Shown here: positions 37,209 through 46,469 of the stretch, in pieces
How positions within the stretch are numbered: position 1 is the first letter of the stretch
How the letters are laid out: every line of letters starts with the position of its first letter
Assembly: GCA_913058265.1 (NCBI GenBank)
Contig: CAJXPQ010000009.1
Coordinates: forward strand, 1 to 64,000
Origin: an uncultured Oligoflexia bacterium
GTDB lineage: Bacteria > Bdellovibrionota > Bacteriovoracia > Bacteriovoracales > Bacteriovoracaceae
Reading direction: 5' to 3'
Length of the DNA stretch: 64,000 bases
Translations under genes and position numbers: made by a program
The notes under the pieces: model-generated
Told to the model about the DNA's origin: nothing
Databases searched by the model: none
Seen by the model: the letters and a program-made list of their open reading frames with translations, nothing else

Positions 37209-37998
37209 AGTGATCTCCCTTTTTAATTTTTATAATTTCTTTATTATTTGGATATAGTTCAAATATCAGTACTATAGGCTTTGACTCTCCACTACTTGTG
37301 TTCGGAATCGCTCCGCTTTGACCAGCACTGCTAGAGCCAATCCTGCTAGAATACTTTGCTAGTAAAGTCGTAATGTCTTCATTTTTAGGTGTTCTATTTT
37401 CTACGTACCTACTTATAGTCGGATACATAACTGATGATTCATATGAAGTATTTGAATGATACAAACCTAAGAAGTGTCCCATTTCGTGTAGTACTACTGT
37501 TGAAAGGTCGTAACCCCAAGAGTCGTCTGTTGAAAAACTGAAATAATCATAATTAAGTAAGATATCTGCATGGTTGATCTCAATGTACTCAGAACTTCGA
37601 CCTATATTCCTCTGGGTTCCATATATTTGAGTTACCGCAAGTGCAGTTCCAGGCAATTCATCGGGCCAATCATAAGTCTTGTATATACCAAGCTCAGAGT
37701 CTCTGTAGGCATCAAGATTAGATTTTTCATCTATACTTGAAGCTGAAAAGTTAAAGAATTGATATTGATTATTTACCGAGTTATCCCAGGCAGTCGAAGC
37801 ATCCTGGATTGCTGTTTTCTCATCTGCTGTTAAATTCGAACCCAATTTAACACTAAGTGGAAATACAGAAGTTGATTTCCAAGAACTTGGAGCGTAACTA
37901 TCTGCAAATGCGCTACTACCTTGATCATCATATATTTGATCAGATACTTGCTCACATCCAAGGAGTGTTATTGAAAGTAGGATTGAAATAATTTTCAG
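37177..37998 (-). CDS. Metzincin zinc metalloprotease lipoprotein, CTG start
   Basis: The catalytic zinc motif HEMGHFLGLYH (His171, Glu172, His175, His181 of the full protein), followed by a Met-turn (VMYP), identifies an M10/M12-type metzincin. A TTG at 37845 would leave no export signal. The same frame stays open upstream and encodes KIISILLSITLLGC, an ideal lipoprotein signal with lipobox LLGC (Cys15). The only start there is CTG at 37998, six bases after AGGGG. An out-of-frame ATG AGC TGA overlaps it. The enzyme should be membrane-anchored outside the cytoplasm. A one-base error near the start is the alternative explanation. Confidence 0.75.
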   Translation of the reverse strand: MKIISILLSITLLGCEQVSDQIYDDQGSSAFADSYAPSSWKSTSVFPLSVKLGSNLTADEKTAIQDASTAWDNSVNNQYQFFNFSASSIDEKSNLDAYRDSELGIYKTYDWPDELPGTALAVTQIYGTQRNIGRSSEYIEINHADILLNYDYFSFSTDDSWGYDLSTVVLHEMGHFLGLYHSNTSYESSVMYPTISRYVENRTPKNEDITTLLAKYSSRIGSSSAGQSGAIPNTSSGESKPIVLIFELYPNNKEIIKIKKGDHYEIFSKHNHD

Positions 37999-38096
37999 CT
38001 CATGCCCCTAGTTAATTCCTACATAACTAGTCGGCTATTTTGGCATGAAACTTGAGTGAAATGATCAGGCAGAGGCTGATTTCCGCCCGAATTATG

Positions 38097-38741
38097 TTAT
38101 TTTAAGCTGTTAGCGTGATCTTCTAGGAACTTCGCAATTCCACTATCTGTTAGAGGGTGATGAAATAGTTGGTTTAGTACCTTATAAGGTATTGTGGCCG
38201 TATCTGCACCAATAAGTGCACATGTTTTAACATGGTCTGTATGTCTGATTGAAGCCGCTAGTATTCTTGTTTGGTAGGCATAGTTATCAAAGACGTCTCT
38301 AATCTCTGATATTAACTGCATTCCAGTTTGTCCAATATCATCTAGCCTTCCTACAAATGGTGAAACATAAGTTGCTCCATTCTTAGCTGCAAGTAACGCT
38401 TGATTTGCACTAAAAACCAAAGTGATATTAGTTTTGATATTGTTTGCAGTTAAGTCATTTAAAGCAATCATCCCGTCTTTAGTCATGGGAAGCTTGATGA
38501 TAACGTTGTCATCGATCTTTGCTAGCTCATATGCTTCCTTAAGCATTCCCTTGTAATCGAGAGAGATAACTTCTGCAGAAATTGGCCCGTCTACGATTTT
38601 AGCAATATTGCTTATCAGAGTTTTTTGGTCAATTCCTTCTTTTGCTACTAGCGATGGGTTAGTTGTAACTCCATCAATCAGTCCCCATGCGTACGTTTCA
38701 GCAATTTCGTCAATATTTCCTGTATCAATAAAAAATTCCAT
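38097..38741 (-). CDS. Transaldolase / fructose-6-phosphate aldolase family (short type)
   Basis: 214 residues, typical of the TalC/FSA/MipB subfamily. The N terminus is [13 protein letters not shown] with [14 protein letters not shown], and the Schiff-base lysine is Lys83 in [10 protein letters not shown]. It transfers dihydroxyacetone units in the pentose phosphate pathway or cleaves fructose-6-phosphate. The exact activity cannot be fixed from sequence here. Confidence 0.92.
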   Translation of the reverse strand: MEFFIDTGNIDEIAETYAWGLIDGVTTNPSLVAKEGIDQKTLISNIAKIVDGPISAEVISLDYKGMLKEAYELAKIDDNVIIKLPMTKDGMIALNDLTANNIKTNITLVFSANQALLAAKNGATYVSPFVGRLDDIGQTGMQLISEIRDVFDNYAYQTRILAASIRHTDHVKTCALIGADTATIPYKVLNQLFHHPLTDSGIAKFLEDHANSLK

Positions 38742-38797
38742 TTGTTCTCCTTAAACTTAGCTTTTAATTAACAGCATTTTGCTACATAATAGAAGTA

Positions 38798-39583
38798 ATG
38801 AAAAGAGTTGGCGAGTCCCTTTTAATACTATTTTTAATCTTTCCGTTTATAAGTTACGGAAATGTTCTTACGCCGGTTTTTCCTGACAAGGGAGTGGCCG
38901 AAAGAGCTAATAATGGTTATATCGACCCAACAGTTGACTATAGTCGCTTCTTTGGGCGGGTTTCTGATAAAGACGACACTGGCCGCATTCTTAAAGTAAA
39001 AGTTGAAAACAATAATACCAAGTTTCTGAAGGCGGGCGATGTTGTTTACTTTAAGGTTAATAATCAAAAACGAAGTAATTTTTGTAAAGCCTCAGTGAGA
39101 GCTGCTGAGGATTTCTACTTCAGCATTTATGTACAAGACTTCTCGGGCTGTTGGAATCAAGAACGTTATTTTCCACGAGGCATGCAGCTTAATTTTAAAA
39201 CAAAAAAAATGGCAGATAGAGTTTTTGAAGCCAGCAAGTATAGAGAGCTTTTAATTTTAAGAAAAGAAGGCTTCCTTAAACAGTTAAATGAAATCAATTA
39301 CTTTCTTTGGACTTACGATCAACAAAGGCTTAAAGAAGCTGCAGATTACGATATCCAAATTAATGAATTGATGAGACAAAAGCAATTGGCACTCGACAAT
39401 ATGATTCAGAAAAAGCAGGAAAATATAATGCTCCAAGCTGAACTTGCCAATAAGTTAAATGCTATTGATGAATCACTTGATCACTACAAAGTAGAAAGAA
39501 GAGAGATGATTACCGACAGGTGGCATCTAGACCAAGACAATGGGCTTCCTTTTGGAAGACGTCCCCTTAAAATAAAAAGATAG
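38798..39583 (+). CDS. Exported protein with C-terminal coiled coil, unknown
   Basis: 261 residues. There is a signal peptide (about 1-22), a middle beta-rich domain with two cysteines (SNFCKASVR, FSGCWNQ), and a long charged helix from about residue 150 to 240 predicted as coiled coil. No family recognised. It is followed eight bases later by a TonB-like gene, so a role in an envelope complex is possible. Confidence 0.6.
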   Translation: MKRVGESLLILFLIFPFISYGNVLTPVFPDKGVAERANNGYIDPTVDYSRFFGRVSDKDDTGRILKVKVENNNTKFLKAGDVVYFKVNNQKRSNFCKASVRAAEDFYFSIYVQDFSGCWNQERYFPRGMQLNFKTKKMADRVFEASKYRELLILRKEGFLKQLNEINYFLWTYDQQRLKEAADYDIQINELMRQKQLALDNMIQKKQENIMLQAELANKLNAIDESLDHYKVERREMITDRWHLDQDNGLPFGRRPLKIKR

Positions 39584-39591
39584 TTACTCGT

Positions 39592-40122
39592 ATGAAATTA
39601 TTCTCAAGCATCGTATTTAGTCTCTTTATCCATTCATTACTTATATTTCCAACCATGTGCGCGGAAAACAAAGACACAATCATTAGTGCTAAGGGCTTTC
39701 GCATATCAGAAGTTGAAATTGTACCAAGTTATGTTAGTCCAAAAGAACCAGACGAAGCCGTAAAGAATCCTCATGGGAAGACCGCTGAGATTAAAAAGAA
39801 AGTAACAATTAAGCCTCAGAGTAAAATCAAAGGGCAGGAAAAAACAAATATTTATATAACAAAAATTAGAAAGAGATTAACTCAAGTCATTTATGGTAAT
39901 TCTAAGTTTAAAAAGATGAAAGTAAAGGGTAATGCGCTTCTTAAAATTCAAATTCAAAAAAATGGATCATATGATGTGCTTTATATAAATTCCGAAAATA
40001 ACAGACTTATGGATCTAATTGAGCAAAGTCTATATAAGCTTGAATCTTTTCCCGAAATCCCTGACAACCTAGGTCTCCAGGAGTTACAGTTAAAAATACC
40101 GTTAGAATTTAACTTTAATTAA
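39592..40122 (+). CDS. TonB C-terminal-like periplasmic protein
   Basis: 176 residues. The N-terminal hydrophobic segment (about 5-20) may be cleaved or an anchor. A lysine/proline-rich linker follows, then about 85 residues with the TonB C-terminal pattern (YITKIRKRLTQVIY, KGNALLKIQIQKNGSYDVLYI, FPEIPDNL). Such domains contact outer-membrane receptors or act in gliding and envelope complexes. No ExbB/ExbD is adjacent. It overlaps the convergent peptidase gene by eight bases. Confidence 0.65.
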   Translation: MKLFSSIVFSLFIHSLLIFPTMCAENKDTIISAKGFRISEVEIVPSYVSPKEPDEAVKNPHGKTAEIKKKVTIKPQSKIKGQEKTNIYITKIRKRLTQVIYGNSKFKKMKVKGNALLKIQIQKNGSYDVLYINSENNRLMDLIEQSLYKLESFPEIPDNLGLQELQLKIPLEFNFN

Positions 40123-41107
40123 TTGGACTTAATAATCTATAAGTAGTTGAGGCAACAGCAGTTGTTATCTTCTCCATATAAGTGAAGTCGAGTCTTGAAT
40201 CAAATTTGTCACATTTTTTGTGGTAACACTTGTCTGAATCACCACCGAAAAAGTTCTCAGAGATTACTATTGCCGGTATATTTGCTTTCCAAAATGATGC
40301 GTGATCTGACCTGTCTGTACAACCTGGTACTTTAGTCAACCCAAGCTTGTGCCAATTCATGATTCCTTCCATAGTCTTAGTCATAAAAGTTGATTCCGAG
40401 CGATCACAGTCAATGATATGAAATCGACCATCTTTTCTAGAATTAGTTCCCATCATCTCAAAGTTAATAACCCCAATGATTTTACTCTGCTCATCTTTGC
40501 TGAGCGCTTTAACATACTGCTTAGAACCTACAAGTCCTTTTTCTTCTTTATCAAAACCAACAATTCTTAGGTCATACTTAAAGTTATAAGGCGCTAGTGC
40601 CTTAGCAATAGCAAGAGTCCCTATGGTTCCCGAACCGTTATCATTGGCGCCAGCATTTCCTACAGAATCAATATGCGAGGTTATCAGAATAACTTTACTA
40701 GAGTCTTGACCTTTTTTTGTAGCAATAAAGTTCTTGCCTTTGGAGAAGAATGATCCAAACTCTTTGATTTCTGTTTCATAACCTAGGTTTTTATATTCAT
40801 TCGTGAGGTACAATAGAGCGTTCTCAATTCCTTCCTTGCTACCACGCTCAGAAATATTTATAGATTTTCCATTTAGGATAACTGGCGCAGCACCAGAGAA
40901 CTCTTTCAGTCTTTGAGAAAAGAAAGAACCGTCTACATTTATCAAAGTCGAGTCTTTCAGTATCTCTTTCAGTGAGATTGACTTATTTTGTAGCATATTC
41001 TCAGTATATTCGAAGGCTTTAGTATCTGTAGACCACAAGTGATCACCATGAGCATAAGCTGTTAGAGTCGTCATAAGCGTCATTGTGATTAAAATAATAG
41101 ATTTCAT
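40115..41107 (-). CDS. Secreted M28-family zinc aminopeptidase
   Basis: About 330 residues from ATG 41107, which has AAGGAAGG five bases upstream (an in-frame ATG at 41128 does not). The signal peptide ends near TAYAHG. M28 metal-binding stretches are visible: SHIDSVGNAGANDNGSG, FDKEEKGLVGSKQY and the late DRSDHASFW. Two cysteines near the end lie in KCYHKKCDKF. It probably removes N-terminal residues from peptides outside the cytoplasm, which matches the OPT peptide transporter elsewhere in the window. Confidence 0.88.
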   Translation of the reverse strand: MKSIILITMTLMTTLTAYAHGDHLWSTDTKAFEYTENMLQNKSISLKEILKDSTLINVDGSFFSQRLKEFSGAAPVILNGKSINISERGSKEGIENALLYLTNEYKNLGYETEIKEFGSFFSKGKNFIATKKGQDSSKVILITSHIDSVGNAGANDNGSGTIGTLAIAKALAPYNFKYDLRIVGFDKEEKGLVGSKQYVKALSKDEQSKIIGVINFEMMGTNSRKDGRFHIIDCDRSESTFMTKTMEGIMNWHKLGLTKVPGCTDRSDHASFWKANIPAIVISENFFGGDSDKCYHKKCDKFDSRLDFTYMEKITTAVASTTYRLLSPIN

Positions 41108-41287
41108 AAGTACCTTCCTTTTAATCAAAATACAGCATAATAGATGATCAGAAAAGTTAGATTATTCTCATATTATATAACATCTTATATGGCATTTTTT
41201 GCTGAATCTCATTGGGTCGCCTCAAAAACTTAAGTGAATAAATAAAAAAAGCGAATAGACAGTATCTATACAACTTAGGAGATACTT

Positions 41288-43165
41288 ATGAGACTTACAG
41301 TCATCATTATTCTTATGGCCGTGTTTGCTACTTCAGCTTTTGCAGAGCGCGACTTTAAATACTTTAAACTAAAGTCTGATTACCAGGCCAAATTGGTTGA
41401 ATCTGGTCTCGCGGTTAGAAATGTAGATGGGAATAAAGTCTCTCCGATATTTGATAAATTATGGGCCAAAATTAAAGAAGAGGGACTCGAGCAAGTTAAT
41501 AAGCTTACTGAAGATATCCTAAAATACAACGAAGACTTTAAACTCGGTGACTTAAACAAACCAGGAATTGATTGGGAATCTTCTGTTGAAGGAGAGTTTG
41601 GTATTATCGTAGGCAGACGTGTTGATCCAACTCTTGATTCTGATAATTGGCAAGTACGAGATGTGCTAGAAGTTTCAATTTCCGCATCAACATTCTTAAA
41701 GCAAATGAGAGAAGGTGGAGTTATTGATATCACTGATGAAAAACTTAAGCTTTTTGCTGATATAAGTTTTTCTAGAACCTACACATATCACCACTTCGCT
41801 AGCTCATATAAAAATGGACTTACAAAAAATTTCAGCAAATTGTTCTTAGGATTTAATTATTTTAGAAAGTCTAATTTTATTGATATCGAAGATGGGGAAG
41901 TTATTACAAAAGATGATTTTTTAGGAGCAAACTTAAAACTTTCAGTTTCTACTCCTTCTATGTATTTCATGTCAGGACAAGGAAAAGGATCGATTTATTT
42001 ATCAAAACTAAATACAATTTCTTATCATAGACCACTGCCACAGGATAGATATGGTCTTAATGATATTATGAGAGCATCTAGAAGAACTACAAAAGTGACT
42101 GGTGCTTCACTTCAACTCGACCTTCAAGCAGACTTCTATTCACTACTAACAATCACCATTTTAGGTGCTGAATACACAATTGATATGACTAAGTCGAATA
42201 TTGCTAATATGACTTTTGGTACGCAGGATTTAAAATTGATGGAGTCAGATCAGTCGTATAAGGACGCTATCGTTGATTTTAATAGAGGACGTAATCCATC
42301 AAAGATTGATCTTCTTTCTGAATATATTACAAGTTCGGAAGAGGGCAGTAGAATCTCTGAGCAGCTTGATCTCTATGCCATGATTTGGGGTAAACATATT
42401 GGAACTGCAACAGAGGCAATCGTTTTTGATTCTGAACACGGTACACGTTACCTTTTTAGACATAATCACGAGAGAACTAAACTTGTGAAGTCTTTTTGGG
42501 ATGGAATGTTTAGAGCTGGAAATATGAGCCGCTACAACGAAAGAACTATTGAAAATATGGTTTTTGAATATGAAAGTAATGGAGCTGAAATGGAGTTTGA
42601 AGATGTTGACCTTCAGCTACCAGCAAATATAAGTTTTAGAATTTCAAAAGAATATAGAACTAAAAAACATAAATCCTCTTATACTAAAAAAGTATTGGCA
42701 CTAGTTAGCACATTTGAAAATGTTGATGGAGGCTTAGTTGTAGGTATTCAGGATGGAACGCTTAAGGGCCCATATGCTCTAGATTTTCACGGTCAAGTAG
42801 GTGCAAATGGACTCAATACCATTATTGAAATGGACATGAATGTACTTGAAAATCGTTTAACTCAAATTTGTGGTGGCGCCAAGGCAGATCCGAAATGTTT
42901 TGATAAGTTAAAATCTTTATACTTAAAAATTTCAACAAACTATCAGTTATCAAATTCAGTAAACCTAAAAAGTTTAAAAGAATTTCTACAATCTGTATCT
43001 AGCTATGCAAAAAGTTTTAAAGCGTTAAAAATTCTCTTTGGTGAAGAAAATGTTCAACTTTATGGATACCTCCAGTCTAAGACAAATTCAGATATGGACT
43101 TTCATACTTTCTTTAAAGAGGGAGATTCACAGGGACTTGGTGTGATTAAGGATCTTCTTGAATAA
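41288..43165 (+). CDS. Large exported protein, unknown
   Basis: 625 residues with a signal peptide (VIIILMAVFATSAFA, cleavage before ERDF). The mature part is rich in strands and charged residues, and cysteine-poor except CGGAKADPKC near residue 535. No known family recognised. TTAGGAGA precedes the ATG, and a terminator follows. Its size and the next secreted protein suggest a lineage-specific envelope or secreted system (inference). Confidence 0.65.
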   Translation: MRLTVIIILMAVFATSAFAERDFKYFKLKSDYQAKLVESGLAVRNVDGNKVSPIFDKLWAKIKEEGLEQVNKLTEDILKYNEDFKLGDLNKPGIDWESSVEGEFGIIVGRRVDPTLDSDNWQVRDVLEVSISASTFLKQMREGGVIDITDEKLKLFADISFSRTYTYHHFASSYKNGLTKNFSKLFLGFNYFRKSNFIDIEDGEVITKDDFLGANLKLSVSTPSMYFMSGQGKGSIYLSKLNTISYHRPLPQDRYGLNDIMRASRRTTKVTGASLQLDLQADFYSLLTITILGAEYTIDMTKSNIANMTFGTQDLKLMESDQSYKDAIVDFNRGRNPSKIDLLSEYITSSEEGSRISEQLDLYAMIWGKHIGTATEAIVFDSEHGTRYLFRHNHERTKLVKSFWDGMFRAGNMSRYNERTIENMVFEYESNGAEMEFEDVDLQLPANISFRISKEYRTKKHKSSYTKKVLALVSTFENVDGGLVVGIQDGTLKGPYALDFHGQVGANGLNTIIEMDMNVLENRLTQICGGAKADPKCFDKLKSLYLKISTNYQLSNSVNLKSLKEFLQSVSSYAKSFKALKILFGEENVQLYGYLQSKTNSDMDFHTFFKEGDSQGLGVIKDLLE

Positions 43166-43180
43166 GACCTATCTAAACTC

Positions 43181-43222
43181 AAAAACCAAGGGCTCTTCAA
43201 ATGAAGGCACTTGGTTTTCTTC
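43181..43222 (+). terminator. Terminator after the 625-residue exported protein
   Basis: The perfect stem AAAACCAAG ... CTTGGTTTT encloses a 19-base loop and ends in a T-rich run, about 15 bases after the stop codon. Confidence 0.7.
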
Positions 43223-43246
43223 TAAAGGGCTGAAATTGCTTAATAT

Positions 43247-43275
43247 TTGTTCCAGATTAGGTTATAGCTTATAAT
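43247..43275 (+). promoter_or_regulatory. Candidate promoter for the 663-residue exported protein
   Basis: TTGTTC at 43247-43252 and a perfect TATAAT at 43270-43275 are separated by 17 bases. The expected transcription start falls on or beside the ATG at 43282, and no Shine-Dalgarno is present, so the mRNA may be leaderless. Confidence 0.45.
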
Positions 43276-43281
43276 GATTTT

Positions 43282-45273
43282 ATGTATTTAAGACTGATCC
43301 CAATATTTTTATTTACCCTTCTAACTCAAAATGTATATTCTGAAACTACACCTGTATCTGAAGAAGAGGTTGAGACATATTTTGAGGCCTATCAAGAACA
43401 GGCCACAGAAGAGCAATTATTAGCATCTGAGCTTTTTCAAAAATGTAAAGAAGCTGGAGATAAACAGGCCACCTTTGATTGTATGAATGGTGTTTTTACA
43501 AATGCTAGTGAAGAAAATCTTACAAAAATCAGCGAACAGTTTGGTTATAAATCTTTAGATAAGAATGCTGCCACCAGTTCTAAAGATATATTAGAGTATC
43601 TACAAGAGAGACTCCGAGAAGGAATCTTTGGAAAAGAGACTGATGCCAAGAAAAAATTAGAAGACAGAACTTTTGTTAATCACGATGCGTTTTATCAGAT
43701 GTATAAAGAGCAAATTGGAAAAAATACACTGCTTACTATTTCTAATTATTGTCTTTCAAATTGGTATGTCAAAGACAAGTATAAATTCCTATACGTTAAA
43801 AATAAAAGTACAACGGATAAGGCAGATTATGAATTTAAGCTCATTGATATTTTTAAAACAAAACCTTCAGCTAACTTCTATAACAATGAAGGGGACTCTC
43901 TTTTTACTATTCAGGATGCTATCGCTGACGAAAGTCATGACATGGCCAAGGTTTTAACCTTTGCAGAGACCTATCCTCAGGCGAATCGATATACAGATAT
44001 GAAAGAGGCTGAGGTTTGTTCACTTCAAACTAAGGCCGAATGTGATAAACGATTTACCGAAGGAACACCTCCTAAAGTTAAAGACTATAAAAGTTTGGCG
44101 CTTATTGAGAAGTTAAAAGATGTAGAGTTTTTACTCTCCCATGAAAATCTGTTTAAAACAGATTTAATAAAAGATAGGTACACTTTCTGTGCCCAAAATA
44201 TTAAAAATATGTGTGAAATCTTTAAATGTAATAATATCTATGACACCTCAACACCTCAGAAAACGTTGGATAGTTGTACCGCCCTTGGTGCCCCTGTCAC
44301 AACAGCTGCAAATACAAGTACATCAATTGATCTGAAAGCTAATAATGATAATGGTGCTATAGCTTGTAACCTTATGGGAAGATTAGAAGAGTACCGGACG
44401 ATGATAAACACCACTCAAACAATTCAGGATGATAATCAGAGCTTTAAGGTTAAGAAAGGATTTTTTACTGACAGGAAAATCTTTAATCCTGACAATATCG
44501 ATAGTCTGACATCTGTTAACTCTAACGAAATAGGTGCTGAAATTACAGGTCTTGAAGGGTTTGATGGATTAGAACAGAACTGTACGGAGAGAGATCAAGC
44601 TACTGGTTCTTTGAAATTTAAAGAAGATGCTTATGATAATGAAGCCTGCAAACCTCTCATCGCTAAAACCAATAAAGACAAACTTGATACAATGGAGATT
44701 GATACAGCTGGGAAAACTGAGGCAGAACTAAGATCTCTAAAGCTTGAAGATCTCCAAAAAGGATCTCAAGAATACGATGATTTTAAAAACAAACATAATT
44801 TAACAGATGAGGAAATGGCTGATCTTGATATAATAGAACCTTTATTAAGACAAGACTTCCTTACAAAAAAGAAAGCACTCGTTGCTGCTCTTAATAAAAA
44901 GTATATCTTAGAAAAAAAATTAAAAGCAGATTCTTCAGATCAAAATGATGCTGTAGAAGTGAAGAAGGACATAGCAAACAAAAACCTTGCCGATATTCAA
45001 CAACATAGGAAACGGGTCCAAACACTATTTGAATATTCTAATATTGTTTCTTCATACCTTGAGATCGATGATGCTGACGGTGAAAACAAAAGACAAAATA
45101 CGACTCCACGTACAGTAGAAGTTGCTGACGCCAAAGAGGGTGACTTAAAAGAGTATTTCAAAAATAATGAAGAAGAGGGTGGGGCATCTGCCAGCGGTAG
45201 TGTTGATTATATAAATGCCATTGGTGCTATCTTAGGTGTTAATGAATCCAAGGATGATGCTGTAGAACCTTAG
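43282..45273 (+). CDS. Large exported protein, unknown, cysteine-bearing
   Basis: 663 residues with a signal peptide (LIPIFLFTLLTQNVYS). The mature protein is acidic and helical, with scattered cysteine pairs (FQKCKEAGDKQATFDCM, CAQNIKNMCEIFKC) and charged helical stretches. It ends in a low-complexity GGASASGS region. No family recognised. Its start may be leaderless. It overlaps the convergent oxidase gene by four bases. Confidence 0.62.
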   Translation: MYLRLIPIFLFTLLTQNVYSETTPVSEEEVETYFEAYQEQATEEQLLASELFQKCKEAGDKQATFDCMNGVFTNASEENLTKISEQFGYKSLDKNAATSSKDILEYLQERLREGIFGKETDAKKKLEDRTFVNHDAFYQMYKEQIGKNTLLTISNYCLSNWYVKDKYKFLYVKNKSTTDKADYEFKLIDIFKTKPSANFYNNEGDSLFTIQDAIADESHDMAKVLTFAETYPQANRYTDMKEAEVCSLQTKAECDKRFTEGTPPKVKDYKSLALIEKLKDVEFLLSHENLFKTDLIKDRYTFCAQNIKNMCEIFKCNNIYDTSTPQKTLDSCTALGAPVTTAANTSTSIDLKANNDNGAIACNLMGRLEEYRTMINTTQTIQDDNQSFKVKKGFFTDRKIFNPDNIDSLTSVNSNEIGAEITGLEGFDGLEQNCTERDQATGSLKFKEDAYDNEACKPLIAKTNKDKLDTMEIDTAGKTEAELRSLKLEDLQKGSQEYDDFKNKHNLTDEEMADLDIIEPLLRQDFLTKKKALVAALNKKYILEKKLKADSSDQNDAVEVKKDIANKNLADIQQHRKRVQTLFEYSNIVSSYLEIDDADGENKRQNTTPRTVEVADAKEGDLKEYFKNNEEEGGASASGSVDYINAIGAILGVNESKDDAVEP

Positions 45274-46457
45274 TTAAATCTTTTCGCACTTATAAAGCTT
45301 GGTATCTCTCTACCAAATAATGAATCTGCTAAACATTTACCACCATGAAAGGCAAGGCCCAGGCCGTGTGCTGTAAATCCACCTAAGAAAAATATTTGAT
45401 TATCAGTCGGTAGTGCTCCTACCATGGGTTGTCCATCTACGGAAAACCCCATAATTCCACTCCAGCGGTGAGTAATTTCTGCATCTTTTATCGCAGGTAT
45501 ATGCTTACGTAAGAAAGACTCAAGTGCATCTTGTATCTCATCTGATGTTTCATCTGAATAACCAATTTCCGCATCCTTTTGTAATTGTCTAAAGCCACCA
45601 ATAACCATCTCTCCTGTTGGGAGCTGTCTAAAATAATCTAGTACAAAGTTTGCGTAACATGGTCCTTCCATAAATCTTGCTACTGGTGCTGTGGCCATAA
45701 TTTGTCCACGGGTAGGAAAGATCTTATCTTTAAAGAAATCATGTAGCAGGGGAGAGTACCCATTTGTGGCCATAATCACTATAGGCGCCTTGATATAGGC
45801 CTTATTCGTTTTTACGAGCTTGTCTTCACCGTCATTTGTAATCTCAAAGACTTCATGGTTTTCGCAAAGTTCAAAATGCTTATCTTTAATTATTTTATTT
45901 TTAATATTTTTTATGAGTTGAATGGGATGAATTGAGGCATCATCCGAATACTTAATACCACCAACAAATTCGTCTGCACCTAATCTTAATTTAATCTCTG
46001 ATTGATCTAGAACTTCGACATTGATTCCGAGACCTTGCATGAGTTCATAAGATTTTTTTAATTCATTGAATTCCGTTTCTGTAGATGCAAGTGAGAAACT
46101 ACCTTTATGTTCAAAAAGTAATTCTTCTTCATTTCCATTTATAATTTCTTCTTTTAAAAGTGCGAGGTTTGTTTCCGAAAACTTCCAAATTTCTAAGGCT
46201 TCATCTATACCGTGCTTATCAATCAATCTGTTAAAGTGCTCTACTGAGCCACATGTTATAAAGCCAGCATTACGGCCCGTAGCACCTGAACCAATTTCAC
46301 CTTTTTCTACAAGACATATATTCAGACCCTCATTTTCTTTTAACAGCCAATATGCTGAAGATAGACCGGCAATTCCACCACCTATAATAACTACGTCACA
46401 TTCTTTGTGGATATGTTTGTCTTGAGAGAGAGTGTCATTCCAAAGTGATACAGTCAT
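45270..46457 (-). CDS. DAO-family FAD-dependent amine/amino acid oxidoreductase
   Basis: 395 residues. The FAD motif is VVIIGGGIAGLSSAYW, followed by GSGATGRNAGFI, as in glycine/D-amino acid oxidases and gamma-glutamylputrescine oxidase-like enzymes. The C-terminal part has GFTAHGLGLAFHGGKCLA. It oxidises a C-N bond of a small amine or amino acid; the substrate is unknown. The GNAT gene 12 bases upstream is in the same operon, hinting at a joint amine pathway. Confidence 0.85.
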   Translation of the reverse strand: MTVSLWNDTLSQDKHIHKECDVVIIGGGIAGLSSAYWLLKENEGLNICLVEKGEIGSGATGRNAGFITCGSVEHFNRLIDKHGIDEALEIWKFSETNLALLKEEIINGNEEELLFEHKGSFSLASTETEFNELKKSYELMQGLGINVEVLDQSEIKLRLGADEFVGGIKYSDDASIHPIQLIKNIKNKIIKDKHFELCENHEVFEITNDGEDKLVKTNKAYIKAPIVIMATNGYSPLLHDFFKDKIFPTRGQIMATAPVARFMEGPCYANFVLDYFRQLPTGEMVIGGFRQLQKDAEIGYSDETSDEIQDALESFLRKHIPAIKDAEITHRWSGIMGFSVDGQPMVGALPTDNQIFFLGGFTAHGLGLAFHGGKCLADSLFGREIPSFISAKRFN

Positions 46458-46469
46458 AGCTTTTTACCC

